Below, in pieces: positions 3,066 through 5,407 of a stretch of DNA of 5,407 bases. Under the pieces are notes generated by a model that made no database searches, was not told the DNA's origin, and saw nothing but the letters and a program-made list of their open reading frames with translations. The DNA is from an uncultured Eubacteriales bacterium. GTDB lineage: Bacteria > Bacillota > Clostridia > Peptostreptococcales > Anaerovoracaceae. How positions within the stretch are numbered: position 1 is the stretch's first letter; each line of letters starts with the position of its first letter. A program made the position numbers and the translations under genes. The DNA lies in contig CACWYF010000106.1 of NCBI GenBank assembly GCA_902765035.1, forward strand, positions 1 to 5,407. The letters run 5' to 3'.

Positions 3066-5407
3066 CTACTCAACTGACTTAAGAGACTCTGTCATGGATA
3101 CATTTCTGAGTCTCCTCTGCATCGCCAGATTGACAAATGCCGCAAAGGCGAATGTCAGTGCCACCGCCGTCAGTATGTTCAGGTTGGTGACTCTCGGCTC
3201 GAAGTATATCATTTTGACCACTATGTTGTCGATAACAAAGGCGAGAAGCCACTTCCCGAGCGGTATCCCGACTACAGCCGCTATAGCCGTCAGGAACAGG
3301 TTCTCGCGGAAGACATACTGGGAGACTTCGAGCTGGTTGAATCCCAGAACCTTGATTGTGGCGATCTCCCTGATCCTCTCAGTAATGTTTATGTTGGTAA
3401 GATTGTAGAGTACAATGAAAGCAAGCAGCGCAGCGGAGAGTATGACCACGTACACGACCAGATCCAGGCTCTCCATCATTTTGGCAACGCTGTCCTTTAC
3501 ATCCATCGTGACCGAAACAGCTGCAGTGTGCTCATAGTTGGCTGCCTCGGTTGACTTCGCCCTGATCTCTTCATCGGACATAACCTCTTTATCATCCGCC
3601 TGCCCGGATACTGCTGCAGCCGGTCCGCCCTTAAGCTGTACAAGTGCAGTCTTTATTTCCGCCCTTTTGCTGAAAGCTTTTTCATACGTATCCATGCTCA
3701 TGTAGACAGAGTCATAGACATAATTGTCGCTTACGCCGGATACGGTAAACTCCGCTTCCCTGAAACCGTCCCTTATCTTTATCGTGTCACCAGTATTTAT
3801 GCCGTAGTCATGGTTTATCTTCTTCACAATGACTACTTCTCCGTCTCCCGGGAACTGTACAGGCTCGCTGCCCGCATGCAGGTCTATGAACCTGCCGAAT
3901 TCTCCCGGATCGGCAGCGGTGCAGCTTACGTCAAACGACGTACTTCCGCTTTCAACACTGACCTCAGCCTGGTGCATGAAGAACACCTCATCTGCGCTGA
4001 CGTCAGCTTCCTCTTTCATATAATCCAGGAAATCCGCCTGTCTTGCAGCTGTCATGTTCTTGCTGAACACAACATTGAAATCATACAGGGATATCTCATT
4101 GAACTGATGCTCTGCGACAAGACCGACAGTAGTCCTTATTCCTATACCGGCGATCAGCAGCGCCGTGCATCCGCTGACTCCTATGACCATCATGAGGAAA
4201 CGTTTCTTGTCCCTGAAAATATTCCTGATAGACACCTTGTAGAGGAAGCTTATCTTTGACCACAGAGGCTTTATCCTCTCGAGCAGTATCCTCTTGCCTG
4301 CAGGCGGCGTCTTCGGCCTGATGAGTTCGGAAGGCGCCACTTTGAAGTCACGGGAGATGGATACCCAGGTCGCTCCCATCGAGCACAGGAGTGCCGCTGT
4401 AAGCGAGATAAGTCCGAGCTTCGGGTCGATTATATAATCCACGTCATCGCTGAAATCATACATCATCGTGTATGCATCCCATATGACCGCAGGGAAGACC
4501 TTGCAGCCTATGAAGAACCCGGTGACTGCTCCAAGGAATGCAGCGCTGCCCGAGTAGAACATGTACTTGCCCACTATCTGCGCATTGCTGTATCCCAGAG
4601 CCTTGAGGATGCCTATCTGCGTCCTCTGCTCGTCTATCATCCTGGTCATAGTGGTCATGCATACAAGCGCCGCGATCAGGAAGAAGAAAACAGGGAATAT
4701 CTTGGCTATGTTGCTGACTATGCTGGAGTTGCTGTCGAAGGACGAGTAGCCCGCATTGTCCATGCGCGACAGAGCATACGAATTCCCGAGCTCCATGTCA
4801 TCGATCTTCTCCTGAGCCTCATCCAGCTTGTCCTTTGCATCTTCGAGTTCTCTTTCAGCCTTTTCGAACTCAGTCTCCGCCCTGTTCCTCTCGCTCCTGA
4901 GTGTCCTGCGGCCCTGGTCTATCTTCCTCTGCTGCCTGCTGATCTCACTGAGCCCGTCCTGAGTCTGCTCCAGACCGCCCTCTACCTGCGAGATACCGTC
5001 TTCGAGCTGTTTCTTTCCGGCCTCAATTTCGGCAAGCTTTGAATCAGCTTCGCTGATTCCTTTATTGATGTTGCTGATATCCTGATCGATTTCGGCGATC
5101 TTCACATCGATGTCAGCGATCTGTTCTTTAAAACCCGCTATTTCCTGCTGATCAGGTTCGTCAGCACTCTCGGCCTGAGCAAGCTGCTGCTCAAGCCCGG
5201 CCTTCGCATCTGTCAGCTGCTTCCTGCTGGCGTTTGCCTTAGCAAGACCCGCTTCAGCCTTTGCTTTCTCACTGTTAATATATTCTATGCCCGCATCAGC
5301 TTTTTCCAGCTGTCCGGTAAGGTCGGCTTCAGTCTTTTCAAGATCAGACTGAGCGGACTTTGCCTTCTTTCTGGCGCTGTTTATCTGCTTCTGGCCCTTA
5401 TTGAGAT
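3066..5407 (-). CDS. FtsX/MacB-type ABC transporter permease with long coiled coil (N-terminus outside window)
   Basis: The frame is open to the window edge, so the N-terminus is missing; 779 residues are visible and are numbered here from the edge. Residues 1 to about 205 form an Ala/Glu/Lys/Gln-rich coiled coil. The first FtsX module follows, with membrane segments at about 235-255, 280-302 and 330-350 and the cytoplasmic coupling motif EQRTQIGILKALGYS at 259-273. The second module starts with a membrane helix at about 403-424, then an extracytoplasmic domain to about 645, helices at about 648-667, 703-725 and 743-762, and the repeated coupling motif ERIREIATIKVLGF at 676-689. Such duplicated permeases pair with a LolD/MacB-like ATPase and usually work as mechanotransmitters or exporters of lipids, peptides or drugs; the substrate cannot be told here. 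No ATPase gene lies in the window; it may be upstream. The internal GTG at 5103-5105 is not the start. Confidence 0.9.
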   Translation of the reverse strand, partial: LNKGQKQINSARKKAKSAQSDLEKTEADLTGQLEKADAGIEYINSEKAKAEAGLAKANASRKQLTDAKAGLEQQLAQAESADEPDQQEIAGFKEQIADIDVKIAEIDQDISNINKGISEADSKLAEIEAGKKQLEDGISQVEGGLEQTQDGLSEISRQQRKIDQGRRTLRSERNRAETEFEKAERELEDAKDKLDEAQEKIDDMELGNSYALSRMDNAGYSSFDSNSSIVSNIAKIFPVFFFLIAALVCMTTMTRMIDEQRTQIGILKALGYSNAQIVGKYMFYSGSAAFLGAVTGFFIGCKVFPAVIWDAYTMMYDFSDDVDYIIDPKLGLISLTAALLCSMGATWVSISRDFKVAPSELIRPKTPPAGKRILLERIKPLWSKISFLYKVSIRNIFRDKKRFLMMVIGVSGCTALLIAGIGIRTTVGLVAEHQFNEISLYDFNVVFSKNMTAARQADFLDYMKEEADVSADEVFFMHQAEVSVESGSTSFDVSCTAADPGEFGRFIDLHAGSEPVQFPGDGEVVIVKKINHDYGINTGDTIKIRDGFREAEFTVSGVSDNYVYDSVYMSMDTYEKAFSKRAEIKTALVQLKGGPAAAVSGQADDKEVMSDEEIRAKSTEAANYEHTAAVSVTMDVKDSVAKMMESLDLVVYVVILSAALLAFIVLYNLTNINITERIREIATIKVLGFNQLEVSQYVFRENLFLTAIAAVVGIPLGKWLLAFVIDNIVVKMIYFEPRVTNLNILTAVALTFAFAAFVNLAMQRRLRNVSMTESLKSVE

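Noticed and set aside
2611..3073. Open frames on both strands across the cyclophilin 5' end and the spacer
   Set aside because: They overlap the cyclophilin gene or the folded spacer, have no ribosome site, and resemble no protein family.
3810..4259. 149-codon open frame on the + strand inside the permease
   Set aside because: It is antisense to well-conserved FtsX coding sequence and has no recognisable domain or ribosome site.
5103..5105. GTG as the start of the permease
   Set aside because: The frame is open to the window edge with continuous coiled-coil sequence, and a membrane helix should precede it.

Overview
The window looks like a chromosomal segment of a Gram-positive Clostridia-type bacterium (Bacillota) with roughly balanced base composition. 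This rests on the style of the proteins (a coiled-coil FtsX/MacB-type permease, a short cytosolic cyclophilin, an XRE-S24 regulator, IS200-type transposases) and on strong GGAGG ribosome sites. No rRNA or other phylogenetic marker is present, so the assignment is only indicative.

Layout. Positions 1-93 hold what may be the 3' end of a gene entering from the left; it ends inside a perfect palindrome. Two different IS200-type insertion sequences follow in tandem on the + strand (about 100-842 and 843-1594), each with a single Y1/HUH transposase gene (248-700 and 1001-1468) and no tnpB. An S24-family repressor-like gene (1595-2287, +) abuts the right end of the second element. It converges on a cyclophilin gene (2386-2865, -), with a strong shared terminator between them (2291-2344). 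Upstream of the cyclophilin lies a 149-bp segment (2905-3053) able to fold into a long closed, branched structure. The rest is the C-terminal 779 residues of a large ABC-transporter permease (3066-5407, -), cut by the window edge.

The two insertion sequences have diverged in sequence but share one architecture. From left to right each has: a stem-loop with tandem G.A mismatches; a 3-nt-loop end hairpin in which one base pair has swapped C:G to G:C between elements; an extended -10 promoter inside a structure that sequesters the ribosome site; tnpA; a small hairpin touching the stop codon; a segment complementary to the predicted 5' end of the tnpA message; two more hairpins; and a terminal hairpin matching that element's own left hairpin. 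The shared plan makes the hairpins credible and suggests a control system in which 5' and 3' ends of the tnpA RNA (or of the excised single strand) pair with each other.

Other notable points: a 35-bp perfect inverted repeat (67-101 and 1560-1594) brackets the IS pair; the repressor gene has apparently lost its upstream region to the IS and lacks a Shine-Dalgarno at its GTG; its S24 domain appears to lack the catalytic Ser, the catalytic Lys and the Ala-Gly cleavage site; and the 2905-3053 fold is unassigned. All alignments, foldings and family assignments here were made by eye.
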